Notes: generated from the letters alone by a model not told the origin. DNA of 64,000 nt from Nocardia wallacei (GCF_014466955.1 NZ_AP023396.1:2356001-2420000); one strand, 5' to 3'; positions 1-9,572 are shown, counted from the stretch's first letter. Numbers and translations: made by a program.

Positions 1-2
1 AC

Positions 3-236
3 CGCTGGGTGGTGTCCTGGCTACCCGGTCGCACACTCACCGGTCAGCAGGCCGTGACGGCGATGACCATCGCCGCCACGGGCACCGATCACGACCCCTC
101 CGACGCGGAGTGGGCGATGCTCGACAACATGGCCCTGGAACTGGGCCTGACCGCCCGCGAGGCGATGTACATGGTGGCCTCGGAGGATCACGACATCCGG
201 CAGGCCCCGCGCCCGCGGCGCCGCTCGCTGGACTGA
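3..236 (+). CDS. Unrecognised small protein, possibly 5'-truncated
   Basis: I do not recognise this product. The frame is open from the window edge to a TGA at 234-236, so it may be the C-terminal part of a gene that starts upstream. It could also be a small complete protein starting at GTG 9 or at ATG 63 (57 residues). The visible part has an acidic, helix-prone middle (SDAEWAMLDNMALELGL) and a short basic tail (PRPRRRS). It ends 66 bases before the ffh start. No membrane segment or catalytic motif is visible, and no function can be assigned. Confidence 0.4.
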   Translation, partial: RWVVSWLPGRTLTGQQAVTAMTIAATGTDHDPSDAEWAMLDNMALELGLTAREAMYMVASEDHDIRQAPRPRRRSLD

Positions 237-302
237 CACCCCGGCGGACCCGATACCCTGGTATGTCGAGTGACGTCCGTCGAGATACCAGGAGCGCGAT
301 CG

Positions 303-1877
303 GTGTTCGAATCCCTGTCCGACCGGTTGACCGGTGCCCTACAGGATCTGCGCGGCAAGGGGCGGCTGTCACCGGCCGATATCGACGCGACCGCCCGCGA
401 GATCCGATTGGCCCTGCTCGACGCCGACGTCGCACTGCCGGTGGTGCGGCAGTTCATCGCCCGGATCAAGGAGCGCGCCAAGGGCGCCGAGGTCTCGGCG
501 GCGCTGAATCCGGCGCAGCAGGTCGTCAAGATCGTCAACGAGGAGCTCATCGGGATCCTCGGCGGTGAGACCCGCCGGCTGCGGTTCGCCAAGACCCCGC
601 CGACGGTGATCATGCTCGCCGGTCTGCAGGGCGCCGGTAAGACCACGCTGGCGGGCAAACTCGCGAAATGGCTGAAGGGGCAAGGGCATACGCCGCTCCT
701 GGTGGCCTGCGACCTGCAGCGTCCGGGCGCCGTCACGCAGTTGCAGGTGGTCGGTGAGCGGGCCGGGGTGCCGGTGTTCGCGCCGCACCCGGGCACCTCG
801 ATCGGCGGCGAGCACCCGCAGGGCATCTCGGTCAGCGAGCCGATCGACGTGGCGCGCCGGGGTATCGAGGAGGCGCGCGGCAAGCAGTACGACGTCGTCA
901 TCGTCGACACCGCGGGCCGCCTCGGCATCGACGCGGAGATGATGGGGCAGGCCGCGGGCATTCGCGACGCCGTGCAGCCCGACGAGATCCTGTTCGTGCT
1001 CGACGCCATGGTCGGCCAGGACGCGGTCAGCACCGCCGAGGCGTTCCGCGACGGCGTCGGGTTCACCGGTGTCGTGCTCACCAAGCTCGACGGCGACGCC
1101 CGCGGTGGCGCCGCGCTGTCGGTGCGCGAGGTGACCGGCCAGCCGATCCTGTTCGCCTCCACCGGTGAGAAGCTCGAGGACTTCGACGTCTTCCACCCGG
1201 ACCGGATGTCGAGCCGCATCCTGGGCATGGGCGATCTGCTCACCCTGATCGAGCAGGCCGAACAGGTCTACGACCAGCAGCAGGCCGAGGAGGCCGCGCG
1301 CAAGATCGGCTCCGGCGAGCTCACCCTCGAGGACTTCCTCGATCAGATGCTGGCCATCCGCAAGATGGGCCCGATCGGCAACCTGCTCGGCATGCTGCCC
1401 GGCGCGGGCCAGATGAAGGACGCGCTGGCCCAGGTCGACGACAAGCAGCTGGACCGGGTGCAGGCCATCATCCGCGGCATGACGCCCGCCGAGCGCGCCA
1501 ACCCCAAGATCATCAACGCCTCCCGGCGGCTGCGCATCGCCAACGGTTCGGGCGTCACCGTGACCGATGTCAACCAGCTGGTCGACCGCTTCTTCGAGGC
1601 CCGCAAGATGATGGCGCAGATGGGCCGCCAGATGGGCATGCCCGGCGGCGCGCGCCGAAATGCCAAGGGCAAGAAGGGGAAGAAGGGCAAGAAGGGCGGC
1701 CGCGGGCCGACGCCGCCGAAGGTGCGCGGCGGGTTCCCCGGCATGCCCGCGATGCCCCCGGGTGGCCTGCCCGGCGGCATGCCGGACCTGTCGAACATGC
1801 CCGCGGGCCTCGACGAGCTGCCCCCGGGTCTCGAGGGTTTCGATCTGTCGAAGCTGATGAACCGCAAGCCGAAGTAG
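303..1877 (+). CDS. ffh: Signal recognition particle protein Ffh (SRP54)
   Basis: Ffh is the GTPase and signal-sequence-binding subunit of the signal recognition particle. It binds 4.5S RNA and brings ribosomes making membrane and secreted proteins to the FtsY receptor. An N domain comes first. The G domain follows with GLQGAGKTT near residue 108, DTAGR and TKLDG. The M domain is rich in methionine and carries a basic GKKGKKGKK patch and a Met/Pro/Gly-rich C-terminus. I chose GTG 303 (VFESLSDRL, the usual Ffh start) because AGGAG lies at 290-294; a GTG at 270 would add eleven atypical residues. The length of 524 residues is normal for actinobacteria. Confidence 0.97.
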   Translation: MFESLSDRLTGALQDLRGKGRLSPADIDATAREIRLALLDADVALPVVRQFIARIKERAKGAEVSAALNPAQQVVKIVNEELIGILGGETRRLRFAKTPPTVIMLAGLQGAGKTTLAGKLAKWLKGQGHTPLLVACDLQRPGAVTQLQVVGERAGVPVFAPHPGTSIGGEHPQGISVSEPIDVARRGIEEARGKQYDVVIVDTAGRLGIDAEMMGQAAGIRDAVQPDEILFVLDAMVGQDAVSTAEAFRDGVGFTGVVLTKLDGDARGGAALSVREVTGQPILFASTGEKLEDFDVFHPDRMSSRILGMGDLLTLIEQAEQVYDQQQAEEAARKIGSGELTLEDFLDQMLAIRKMGPIGNLLGMLPGAGQMKDALAQVDDKQLDRVQAIIRGMTPAERANPKIINASRRLRIANGSGVTVTDVNQLVDRFFEARKMMAQMGRQMGMPGGARRNAKGKKGKKGKKGGRGPTPPKVRGGFPGMPAMPPGGLPGGMPDLSNMPAGLDELPPGLEGFDLSKLMNRKPK

Positions 1878-1960
1878 GCTTCCGGCTTCTCTCTCGTCGG
1901 TTCGGGCCGTGGCGCGGCACCGACCGCGGGTGAGGCACAACGGTGCGACCAGGAGGCGCG

Positions 1961-3061
1961 ATGCGACTGCACCTGCGGGGAGTGGTGCTCCCGGGGGGCG
2001 AGGTCCGGGACCTGTGGGTGCACGACGGCCTGATCTCCTTCGAACCCGTGCGCGAGGCCGAAACCCTGTGCCGCACAGGGTGGATCGTGCCCGGGCTGGT
2101 CGACGCCCACTGCCACGTCGGCATCCGGTACGGCGGCGGGCACGAGGACCGGGCGGGTGCCGTCGCCCAGGCCGAGACCGAACGTGACGCGGGCGCGTTG
2201 CTGCTGCGCGACGCGGGCTCGCCCATCGACACCCGGTTCATCGACGAGCGCGCGGACCTGCCGAAGATCATCCGCGCGGGCCGGCACATCGCCCGGCCCA
2301 AGCGCTACATCCGCGAACTGGGCATCGAACTGGACGACGAGCGCGACCTGCCGGACATCGTCGCCGAACAGGCCCGCCTCGGCGACGGCTGGGTCAAGAT
2401 CGTCGGCGACTGGATCGACCGTTCCGTGGGCGATCTGCGCCCACTGTGGAGCGACGCCGTGCTGAAAGAGGCCATCGACGCCGCACATCGTGAGGGCGCC
2501 CGCGTCACCGCGCACGTGTTCGGCGAGGACGCGCTGCCGGGTCTGATCGGCGCCGGTATCGACTGCCTGGAGCACGGCACCGGGCTCACCGACGAGACCA
2601 TCGAGATGATGGTGCGTCACGGCACGGCGCTGGTGCCCACCCTGATCAATATCGATACCTTCCCCGACATCGCCGACAGCGCGTCGAAGTTCCCGGTCTA
2701 CGCGGCGCACATGCGGGACCTGCACCGCCGGGTCCGTGACACCGTCGCCGCCGCCCACGCCGCCGGTGTTCCCCTTTACACCGGCACCGACGCCGGAGGC
2801 TCGATCCGCCACGGCCGAATCGCCGACGAGATCGATGCGCTCACGGGTGCGGGCCTGACCCCGGACGAGGCGCTGGGCGCGGCCTCGTGGCGGGCGCGCG
2901 AGTGGCTCGGCCGTCCCGGCATCGAGCAGGGCGCCCCGGCAGATTTCGTGGTGTACGACGCCGATCCCCGCACCGGGCCGGATGTGCTCGCGGCCCCGGC
3001 GTTCGTGGTGCTGCGCGGGCGGGTCCACAACCGTCGTGACCCGGTGACCGCGCACCGCTGA
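1961..3061 (+). CDS. Amidohydrolase-family metal-dependent hydrolase
   Basis: This is a TIM-barrel amidohydrolase of the imidazolonepropionase/aryldialkylphosphatase-like group. The metal-binding signature HCH follows the first strand (VDAHCHVG, near residue 45). Later His residues occur in HVFGED and EHGTGL, and the catalytic Asp probably lies in GTDAGG. The small beta-domain is split between both ends, as usual in the superfamily. ATG 1961 is preceded by AGGAGG at 1951-1956, so the upstream GTG 1943 is less likely. It lies directly downstream of ffh, as in M. tuberculosis (Rv2915c). The substrate cannot be read from the sequence. Confidence 0.85.
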   Translation: MRLHLRGVVLPGGEVRDLWVHDGLISFEPVREAETLCRTGWIVPGLVDAHCHVGIRYGGGHEDRAGAVAQAETERDAGALLLRDAGSPIDTRFIDERADLPKIIRAGRHIARPKRYIRELGIELDDERDLPDIVAEQARLGDGWVKIVGDWIDRSVGDLRPLWSDAVLKEAIDAAHREGARVTAHVFGEDALPGLIGAGIDCLEHGTGLTDETIEMMVRHGTALVPTLINIDTFPDIADSASKFPVYAAHMRDLHRRVRDTVAAAHAAGVPLYTGTDAGGSIRHGRIADEIDALTGAGLTPDEALGAASWRAREWLGRPGIEQGAPADFVVYDADPRTGPDVLAAPAFVVLRGRVHNRRDPVTAHR

Positions 3062-3137
3062 TTCGGCCACGGCCTGCGGACCGCCGCGTACATCGGGGAG
3101 CGTCCGGACAGTGGTCCCGAGCCCCGGCGGAGCCGAT

Positions 3138-3167
3138 TTCATCCGGTCCGGGAACATCTGGCAGAAT
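3138..3167 (+). promoter_or_regulatory. Putative promoter of the rpsP operon
   Basis: A CAGAAT hexamer at 3162-3167 inside TCTGGCAGAAT resembles the actinobacterial -10. A weak TTCATC lies 18 bases upstream at 3138-3143. The same phrase, TCTGGCA(G/C)AAT, occurs before rplS at 9630-9640, which suggests shared growth-rate promoters. The transcript would have a leader of about 190 bases before rpsP. This is inferred from sequence only. Confidence 0.35.
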
Positions 3168-3363
3168 GATCGACCGTCCGCATCGGCGACCTCGGCTCAT
3201 GCCGCAGCCGCCGATCTCGGGACAGTGTCAGCCCGTCTCCGGTTACGCACCGCGCGGCGGTCACACACTCTACGCAAAACCGGGCCCGCATCCGTGCGGG
3301 TCGCTGAATTGCGCCGTGACCAACCGGCTGCCCTCGAGCGGCCACCACCGAAAGGCAACAGCC

Positions 3364-3792
3364 ATGGCTGTCAAGATCAAGCTCACGCGGCTCGGAAAGA
3401 TCCGCAACCCGCAGTACCGCATCGTCGTCGCCGACGCGCGCACCCGCCGCGACGGCCGCGCCATCGAGAGCGTCGGCAAGTACCACCCGAAGGAAGAGCC
3501 CTCGCTGATCGAGGTCGACTCCGAGCGCGTGCAGTACTGGCTGGGCGTGGGCGCGCAGCCGACCGAGCCGGTCAAGCGCATCCTCGAGATCACCGGCGAC
3601 TGGCAGAAGTTCAAGGGCCTGCCGGGCGCCGAGGGCACCCTGAAGGTCAAGGCCGCCAAGCCGAGCAAGCTCGACCTGTTCAACGCCGCGCTGGCCGCCG
3701 CCGACAGCGAGCCGGTCGCCGAGGCCGTGACCCCGAAGAAGAAGGCCGCGAAGAAGGCCGACGAGGCCGAGTCCGAGGCCGCCGAGGCATGA
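3364..3792 (+). CDS. rpsP: 30S ribosomal protein S16
   Basis: S16 is a small-subunit assembly protein that binds 16S rRNA. The first 85 or so residues match the family closely, starting [11 protein letters not shown] and including RDGRAIE and YHPKE. They are followed by an actinobacterial extension rich in Ala, Lys and Glu ([13 protein letters not shown]). The length of 142 residues fits high-G+C species. ATG 3364 follows a GAAAGG ribosome-binding site. It is the first gene of the rpsP-khpA-rimM-trmD cluster, and its stop overlaps the khpA start (ATGA), so the two are probably translationally coupled. Confidence 0.97.
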   Translation: MAVKIKLTRLGKIRNPQYRIVVADARTRRDGRAIESVGKYHPKEEPSLIEVDSERVQYWLGVGAQPTEPVKRILEITGDWQKFKGLPGAEGTLKVKAAKPSKLDLFNAALAAADSEPVAEAVTPKKKAAKKADEAESEAAEA

Positions 3793-4031
3793 GCGCCGTC
3801 GTCGCCGATGCCGTCGAGCACCTGGTGCGCGGCATCGTCGCCAATCCCGACGACGTCCGCGTCGAGCTGATCACCAGCCGGCGCGGGCGCACCGTCGAGG
3901 TGCACGTCCACCCGGAGGATCTGGGCAAGGTGATCGGCCGCGGCGGACGTACCGCGACCGCGCTGCGCACCCTCGTCGCCGGTATCGGCGGCCGGGGCAT
4001 CCGGGTCGACGTGGTCGACACCGACCAGTAG
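3789..4031 (+). CDS. khpA: KH-domain RNA-binding protein KhpA
   Basis: This 80-residue protein is a single type II KH domain. The GxxG loop is seen in [11 protein letters not shown] near residue 48. KhpA proteins bind RNA as dimers, often with KhpB/EloR, and affect cell elongation and small-RNA biology in Gram-positive bacteria. The start overlaps the rpsP stop by four bases, and rimM begins directly after its TAG. The conserved place between rpsP and rimM (Rv2908c in M. tuberculosis) supports the call. Confidence 0.93.
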   Translation: MSAVVADAVEHLVRGIVANPDDVRVELITSRRGRTVEVHVHPEDLGKVIGRGGRTATALRTLVAGIGGRGIRVDVVDTDQ

Positions 4032-4556
4032 ATGGAACTCGTCGTCGGGCGGGTCGCCAAGTCGCACGGCGTGCGCGGTGAACTCGTGGTCGAGGTGCGC
4101 ACCGACGAACCCGAGGCGAGGTTCTCGCCCGGCACGGTGCTGCGAGGGCGGCTGCCCCGGACGCAGCAGACGCGGGAATACACGGTGGAGTCGGTCCGGG
4201 AGCACTCGGGCCGACTGCTGCTCTTCCTGTCCGGGATAACCGACCGCACGGCCGCGGATGCGTTGCGCGGCATGCTCTTTCTGATCGACACCGCCGACCT
4301 GCCGCCGTCGGAGGACCCGGACGAGTTCTACGACCACGAGCTCGAGGGCCTGACCGTGCGGCTCGGCGACGGCACCGAGGTCGGCACGGTGACCGAAGTG
4401 CTGCATTCCGCTGCGGGAGAACTGCTTTCGGTCCGCGCCGCGGACGACGGGCGTGAGATTCTGGTGCCGTTCGTGACCGCGATCGTGCCCACCGTGTCGC
4501 TCGCCGAGGGCCTGGTCGTCATAGATCCGCCCGAGGGACTGCTCGACAAGGAGTGA
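4032..4556 (+). CDS. rimM: 16S rRNA processing protein RimM
   Basis: RimM binds S19 and the 30S head and helps mature the 3' domain of 16S rRNA. The N-terminal beta-barrel begins [17 protein letters not shown], a strong family signature. The second half is a PRC-barrel, recognised by [10 protein letters not shown] and by IDPPEGLL at the end. The length of 174 residues is typical. Its ATG begins at the base after the khpA stop, and trmD starts three bases after its own stop, so all four genes are almost certainly co-transcribed. Confidence 0.96.
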   Translation: MELVVGRVAKSHGVRGELVVEVRTDEPEARFSPGTVLRGRLPRTQQTREYTVESVREHSGRLLLFLSGITDRTAADALRGMLFLIDTADLPPSEDPDEFYDHELEGLTVRLGDGTEVGTVTEVLHSAAGELLSVRAADDGREILVPFVTAIVPTVSLAEGLVVIDPPEGLLDKE

Positions 4557-4559
4557 GCA

Positions 4560-5276
4560 ATGAGTGCCGACGCCGCGCTCCGCATCGATGTCGTCACGAT
4601 CTTCCCCGAATATCTGGAGCCGTTGCGAACGGCGTTGCTGGGCAAGGCGATCGACAAGGGGATCGTCGAACTCGGCGTGCACAACCTGCGGCGGTGGACC
4701 CACGACGTCCATCAGGCGGTGGACGACGCGCCGTACGGCGGCGGTCCCGGCATGGTCATGAAGCCGACCGTCTGGGGTGACGCGCTGGACGAGGTGTGCC
4801 CCGACGACGCGCTGCTGGTGGTGCCCACGCCCGCCGGTGTCCCGTTCACCCAGGCGACTGCCGAACGCTGGTCCAGCGAACGGCATCTGGTGTTCGCCTG
4901 CGGCCGATACGAGGGCATCGACCAGCGGGTCTTCGACGACGCCGCGCGCCGGGTGCGCGTCGAGGAGGTCAGCATCGGTGACTACGTGCTGATCGGAGGC
5001 GAGGCCGCGGTGCTGGTGATGGCCGAGGCGGTGGTCCGGCTCGTGCCCGGCGTGCTCGGCAATCAGCTGTCCCACCAACAGGATTCGTTCTCCGACGGCC
5101 TGCTCGAAGGACCCAGCTACACCCGTCCGGTCAGCTGGCGCGGACTCGAGGTCCCCGAGATCCTCTTGTCGGGCAACCACGCCCGGATCGAATCCTGGCG
5201 CCGCGAACAGTCCCTGTCCCGCACCCGCGCCCGCCGCCCCGATCTACTGCCCGCGGATCTTCCGGACGGCGGATAG
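4560..5276 (+). CDS. trmD: tRNA (guanine37-N1)-methyltransferase TrmD
   Basis: TrmD makes m1G37 in tRNAs that read CNN and related codons, which prevents +1 frameshifting. It is a SPOUT methyltransferase with a deep trefoil knot. Family signatures are [10 protein letters not shown] at the start, the [15 protein letters not shown] loop, the AdoMet-binding [10 protein letters not shown], and [12 protein letters not shown]. The length of 238 residues is normal. ATG 4560 lies three bases after the rimM stop. In most bacteria rplS follows directly, but here tex and a membrane-protein gene intervene and rplS is 4.5 kb away. Confidence 0.97.
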   Translation: MSADAALRIDVVTIFPEYLEPLRTALLGKAIDKGIVELGVHNLRRWTHDVHQAVDDAPYGGGPGMVMKPTVWGDALDEVCPDDALLVVPTPAGVPFTQATAERWSSERHLVFACGRYEGIDQRVFDDAARRVRVEEVSIGDYVLIGGEAAVLVMAEAVVRLVPGVLGNQLSHQQDSFSDGLLEGPSYTRPVSWRGLEVPEILLSGNHARIESWRREQSLSRTRARRPDLLPADLPDGG

Positions 5277-5709
5277 CCGCACCGCGTGCGTGGGACCGGC
5301 CCTGAACCCGGCCGGAGCGGACACTTTCGGCGTGAGCGGGCGAGAACGGCCGCGTGCGTGCGCTCGGTGACCACCTGAGCGGAGGACAAGGGGAGCAGGA
5401 ATCGCGACTGCCTGGTCGGACGGCAGTCTGCACGGATCGCGGTGGTTCTGGGCCGGTTGGCAGTGTGTGGGGATGGTGACTGCTCGGCCGGACGGCGGCG
5501 CGTACGGATCATGGTGGACCGGCCGGAGGACGCTGGTGGGCGGACGTTGCCTATACACGCCGCGGGTTTGCCCGGCGAGTTCGGTCGGCGTGCCCGTCGC
5601 GTGTCGCCGCTGTTGAGGCGGGTGCGGGGAGCGTGAGCGAATGCCGCTGCGGCACTTGGGGCGCGGGGCTGTGGCTTGCTGTCGGCGGGCGACGGTAGTG
5701 TCTGCGGGC
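5277..5709. other. Intergenic region trmD-tex
   Basis: These 433 bases hold no convincing gene; short frames have poor codon use and no conserved features. Just after trmD, near 5298-5318, CCGGCC can pair with GGCCGG across a short loop, a possible weak terminator. Near the end TAGTGT at 5696-5701 looks like a -10 placed eight bases before the tex start. Nothing else is visible. Confidence 0.5.
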
Positions 5710-8199
5710 GTGACGACAGCCCCAGAATCCGCCAGCGCCGGACCCGTCAGCACCGCAGCCGCTGGTTCCGTCTCGGCCGATCCGCCGGTCGTCGGGACCG
5801 TCCGCCTCGGCACCGTCAGCCGTCGCATCGCCGACGAGCTGAGCGTGCGCGACGAGCAGGTCCGCGCCGCCGTGGAGCTCCTCGACGGCGGCTCCACCGT
5901 GCCGTTCATCGCCCGGTACCGCAAGGAGGTCACCGGCGGGCTCGACGACGCGCAGCTGCGCCAGCTCGAGGAGCGCCTGCACTACCTGCGCGAACTGGAC
6001 GAGCGCCGGGCGTCGATTCTGGAATCCATTCGCGGCCAGGGCAAATTGGACGCCGCTCTCGAACAGCAGATCATGCTCGCCGAGACCAAGGCCCGCCTCG
6101 AGGACATCTACCTGCCGTACAAACCCAAGCGGCGCACCAAGGCACAGATCGCCCGCGAGGCAGGTCACGAGCCGGTCGCCGACGCCCTGCTCGGCGACCC
6201 CACCACCGACCCGGCCCAGTACACCGCCGAACAGCTCGACGGCGCCCGCGCCATCCTGGTCGAGCGCTTCGCCGAGGACGCCGACCTGGTGGGCGAGCTG
6301 CGCGAGCTGATGTGGAACCGCGGCCAGATCACCTCGCGGGTGCGGCCCGGCAAGGAGGAGGCCGGCGCCAAATTCGCCGACTACTTCGAGTTCGGCGAGC
6401 CGTTCACCAAGCTGCCCTCGCACCGGATCCTGGCACTGCTGCGCGGGGAGAAGGAGGAGGTGCTGACGCTGCACCTCGAACCCGACATCGAGGAGCCGGA
6501 GCCCGGCGAGCGGTCGATCTACGAGGGCCGCATCGCCCTGAAGTTCGACATCGCCGACCAGGGCCGCCCGGCCGACACCTGGTTGCTGGACACCGTCCGC
6601 TGGGCGTGGCGCACCAAGCTTCAGGTGAGCCTCGGCATCGACATCCGGATGCGGCTGCGGCAGTCCGCCGAGAAGGACGCGGTCGACGTGTTCGCCGCCA
6701 ACCTGCGCGACCTGCTGCTCGCCGCCCCCGCCGGCACCCGCACCACGATGGGCCTGGACCCGGGGTTCCGCACCGGTGTGAAGGTGGCGGTGGTCGACGG
6801 CACCGGCAAGGTCGTGGCTACCGAGACCATCTACCCGCACAAGCCGCAGGGGCAGACCGAGAAGTCGCTCGCCGTCCTCGGCGCGCTGGTCGCCCGCTTC
6901 GGCGTCGAGCTGATCGCCATCGGCAACGGCACCGCCTCGCGCGAGACCGATGCCCTTGCCGCCGAACTCATCTCGCGCATTCCCGAGAACAAGCCCACCA
7001 AGATCGTGGTGTCCGAGGCCGGGGCGTCGGTGTACTCGGCGTCGGCCTACGCCTCGCAGGAGCTGCCGGAACTGGATGTGTCGCTGCGCGGCGCGGTCTC
7101 CATCGCGCGCCGCCTGCAGGACCCGCTCGCCGAGCTGGTGAAGATCGACCCCAAGTCCATCGGCGTCGGCCAGTACCAGCACGACGTGTCGGAGACGCTG
7201 CTGGCCCGCTCCTTGGGCGCGGTGGTCGAGGACGCGGTGAACGCGGTCGGCGTGGATGTCAACACGGCCTCGGTGCCGCTGCTGGCGCGGGTGTCGGGCG
7301 TATCCACCGCGGTCGCGGAATCCATTGTGGCGCACCGCGATCAGAACGGCCCGTTCCGCAACCGCACCGCCCTGCGCGACGTGCCGCGGCTGGGCCCGAA
7401 GGCGTTCGAGCAGTGCGCGGGCTTTCTCCGCATCCGCGAGGGCGACGACCCGCTCGACAACTCCGCGGTGCACCCCGAGGCATACCCGGTGGTGCGGCGC
7501 ATCGTCGACAGCACCGGGCGCGGCGTGCTCGAGATCATCGGCAACACCACCGTGCTGAAGTCGCTGCGCCCCGCCGACTTCACCGACGAGCGGTTCGGCC
7601 TCCCGACCGTCACCGACATCATCAGCGAGCTGGAGAAACCGGGCCGCGACCCACGCCCGGAGTTCAAGACCGCCGAATTCGCCGCCGGTGTCGAGAAGGT
7701 CGCCGACTTGCAGCCCGGCATGGTGCTTGAGGGCGTGGTCACCAATGTGGCCGCGTTCGGCGCGTTCGTGGATGTCGGCGTGCACCAGGACGGCCTGGTG
7801 CACGTATCGGCCATGTCGCACAACTTCGTCCGCGACCCGCGCGAGGTCGTCAAGTCCGGCGATGTGGTGAAGGTCAAGGTGCTGGAGGTCGACGTGCCCC
7901 GCCAGCGCATCGGCCTGAGCCTGCGCCTGGACGACGAGCCCGGCAAGCCGGAGAAGGGCGGCCAGGGCCAGCGCGGCCAGCGCCCGCAGGGCCAGGGCGG
8001 CAGTGGTCAGAATCGCGGCGGCCAAGGCGGCGGTGGTCAGGGTCGCGGTGGTCAGGGCAGTGGCACCCAGAATCGCGGCGGGCAAGGCGGCGGTCAGAAT
8101 CGCGGCGGTCAGGCCCGAAACCAGCAGCGGCGCAACACCCCCGCGCCCAGCAACGGAGCCATGGCGGACGCACTGCGCCGGGCGGGCTTCGGCAAGTAG
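5710..8199 (+). CDS. tex: Tex-family RNA-binding transcriptional accessory protein
   Basis: Tex/YhgF proteins bind RNA and are linked to transcription of toxin and stress genes. Domains in order are the Tex N-terminal helical region (PFIARYRKE), a YqgF/RNase H-like domain near residue 347 (MGLDPGFRTG), helix-hairpin-helix elements near 545-575 and an S1 domain near 675-745 (FGAFVDVGVHQDGLVHVS). The last 75 or so residues are a Gly/Gln/Arg-rich repeat (GGQGG, NRGGQ). Start choice: GTG 5710 (TTAPESA) has no Shine-Dalgarno sequence but a -10-like TAGTGT eight bases upstream, consistent with a leaderless message. An in-frame ATG at 5641 would add 23 atypical residues. Confidence 0.94.
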   Translation: MTTAPESASAGPVSTAAAGSVSADPPVVGTVRLGTVSRRIADELSVRDEQVRAAVELLDGGSTVPFIARYRKEVTGGLDDAQLRQLEERLHYLRELDERRASILESIRGQGKLDAALEQQIMLAETKARLEDIYLPYKPKRRTKAQIAREAGHEPVADALLGDPTTDPAQYTAEQLDGARAILVERFAEDADLVGELRELMWNRGQITSRVRPGKEEAGAKFADYFEFGEPFTKLPSHRILALLRGEKEEVLTLHLEPDIEEPEPGERSIYEGRIALKFDIADQGRPADTWLLDTVRWAWRTKLQVSLGIDIRMRLRQSAEKDAVDVFAANLRDLLLAAPAGTRTTMGLDPGFRTGVKVAVVDGTGKVVATETIYPHKPQGQTEKSLAVLGALVARFGVELIAIGNGTASRETDALAAELISRIPENKPTKIVVSEAGASVYSASAYASQELPELDVSLRGAVSIARRLQDPLAELVKIDPKSIGVGQYQHDVSETLLARSLGAVVEDAVNAVGVDVNTASVPLLARVSGVSTAVAESIVAHRDQNGPFRNRTALRDVPRLGPKAFEQCAGFLRIREGDDPLDNSAVHPEAYPVVRRIVDSTGRGVLEIIGNTTVLKSLRPADFTDERFGLPTVTDIISELEKPGRDPRPEFKTAEFAAGVEKVADLQPGMVLEGVVTNVAAFGAFVDVGVHQDGLVHVSAMSHNFVRDPREVVKSGDVVKVKVLEVDVPRQRIGLSLRLDDEPGKPEKGGQGQRGQRPQGQGGSGQNRGGQGGGGQGRGGQGSGTQNRGGQGGGQNRGGQARNQQRRNTPAPSNGAMADALRRAGFGK

Positions 8200-8340
8200 C
8201 CGAAACGGCGGAGTCGGAGCCGACACTCGCCCGTACCGGGTATCGGCCTCGAGCACTGTCCGGGGCGTGCATCGGGCGTCGACAGCTTTCGTCGTCCCAG
8301 CGCGCACCGTTCGAACCTCGTTCCGCTCATCTCGGCCATC

Positions 8341-8445
8341 GCTATGTCGGTCCGCATGATGTAGGCCCTCGCTATGTCGGCCCTCGCTATGTCGGCCCGC
8401 GTGATGTCGGCCCTCGCTATGTCGGCCCGCGTGATGTCGGCCGGA
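8341..8445. repeat. 15-bp tandem repeat, seven copies
   Basis: Seven consecutive 15-base units vary around GCTATGTCGGCCCKC, some beginning GTGATG or ATGATG instead. Copies 3-7 are the most alike, and copies 1 and 2 (8341-8370) are diverged. On the minus strand the units read as the pentapeptide AD-I-x-R, which resembles A(D/N)Lxx pentapeptide-repeat proteins. That frame uses ATA and AGG codons, which are rare in the neighbouring genes, so a non-coding minisatellite is more likely. Confidence 0.8.
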
Positions 8446-8475
8446 CGCATCGATCGGTTCAGCCGGTCGATGCGT
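8445..8475. terminator. Hairpin, possible bidirectional terminator
   Basis: The arm 8445-8457 (ACGCATCGATCGG) pairs with 8463-8475 across the five-base loop TTCAG, with a single G-T mismatch. There is no T-tract on either side, which is common for actinobacterial terminators. It abuts the 15-bp repeat. Confidence 0.4.
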
Positions 8476-8708
8476 GCGTCCGACGAGGCTCGGACCTGCG
8501 ACGGGGCGCAGATCTGCCAAGCTGATCTTCGCGTGGGCCGGGCGCGTGGGCGGCGAACATCCGGCCCGGCGGGTTGTGCGGTGTGTTGCGTGCGGTTCGG
8601 CTGGGCGTCACGAGCTTGCTGCACAATGTGGCTGAGGCGGGTCGGGCGCCGAACATCGAGTCCGCACGCCGACAGTGATCGCATATCCACGGCCGGAGCG
8701 ATGGGGAC

Positions 8709-9572
8709 ATGGCAGCAATACGACGGTGGCTAGACGACTCCGTCATGGCGCAGGGCCGCCTGCCGCTGCTGTGTTTCCTGCTCGGCTTCATCGTCGGATT
8801 CCTGCTGATCCGGTTGAGCGTCCGGCTGATTCGCAAGCGGGTGCGCTGGTGGCCCGGCAATCTGCGCGCCGGTGACGTGCACATCCACCACATGGTGTTC
8901 GGCGTGGTGCTGGTGCTGCTGTCGGGGATCGGGCTGGTGGCGTCGTACGGCAGCGGGGTCGGTCCGGTCAGCGCGCTGGCCGCCGCGTTCGGCGTCGGCG
9001 CGGCCCTCGTGCTCGACGAGTTCGCGCTCATCTACTACCTGCGCGACGTGTACTGGGAGGAGCAAGGCCGCACCTCCGTCGACGCCGTGTTCGTCGCGCT
9101 CGCGGTGACCGGACTGCTGCTGCTCGGATTCCACCCGCTGTGGCTGCTGGAGGTCAACGACATCCGCTACGACGGCAGCGAACTGGGCCGAGTGCTGCTC
9201 GCCCTGTTCGCGCTGGGAAACCTGGCCCTCGCCGCGATCGTCATCGCCAAGGGCAAGATCTGGACCGGGCTGTTCGGCATGTTCTTCCTGCCGCTGCTGG
9301 TTGTCGGCGCGTTGCGGCTGAGCCGTCCCGGCGCACCCTGGGCGCGCTGGCGGTACGCGGGCCGGGCCAAGCTCATGCAGCGGGCGATCCGGCGCGAACG
9401 CCGCTATCGGCGGCCGGTCATCCGAGCCAAGATCTTCGTGCAGGATCTGATCGCGGGCAGCCCCGACGTCGCGCACGTGCGCCGGGCGACCGAGGAGGAA
9501 CTGGCCCGCCGCGTGGTCCCCGCGCCCGCCCCGCCGCACCCGCTGCGCGTGGGCCGTAAGGTGGCGGACTGA
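8709..9572 (+). CDS. Conserved actinobacterial integral membrane protein
   Basis: This is a 287-residue membrane protein of unknown function. Predicted membrane segments lie near residues 18-38 (LLCFLLGFIVGFLLI), 60-80 (MVFGVVLVLL), 90-112, 130-150 and 165-205. A His-rich motif, DVHIHHMVFG, precedes the second segment and could bind a metal; a conserved DEF follows in the third. The last 80 residues are soluble and strongly basic (RAIRRERRYRRPVIRAK), probably cytoplasmic. It stands alone between tex and rplS on the same strand. I recognise the HIHH-containing family only as uncharacterised. Confidence 0.75.
   Translation: MAAIRRWLDDSVMAQGRLPLLCFLLGFIVGFLLIRLSVRLIRKRVRWWPGNLRAGDVHIHHMVFGVVLVLLSGIGLVASYGSGVGPVSALAAAFGVGAALVLDEFALIYYLRDVYWEEQGRTSVDAVFVALAVTGLLLLGFHPLWLLEVNDIRYDGSELGRVLLALFALGNLALAAIVIAKGKIWTGLFGMFFLPLLVVGALRLSRPGAPWARWRYAGRAKLMQRAIRRERRYRRPVIRAKIFVQDLIAGSPDVAHVRRATEEELARRVVPAPAPPHPLRVGRKVAD

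Larger units (their letters stand above)
8200..8708. other. Intergenic region tex to membrane protein
   Basis: These 509 bases contain a 15-bp minisatellite (8341-8445) followed at once by a strong hairpin (8445-8475). Frames crossing it on either strand use rare codons and show no conserved features, apart from a pentapeptide-like run on the minus strand encoded by the repeat. I see no supportable gene. Confidence 0.5.

Noticed and set aside
3270..5180. 636-codon minus-strand frame opposite rpsP-trmD
   Set aside because: It is a shadow of four recognised genes, with no conserved motif.
8341..8445. CRISPR array
   Set aside because: The units are 15 bases and directly adjacent, without spacers.
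5551..8520. 989-codon frame on the minus strand opposite tex
   Set aside because: It mirrors tex codon structure, has His/Ala/Gly-rich composition and no domain; it is a by-product of high G+C.
8109..8690. Pentapeptide-repeat-like protein on the minus strand
   Set aside because: The repeat uses ATA and AGG codons, rare in this genome, and the rest of the frame is Arg/Pro-rich noise that overlaps tex.
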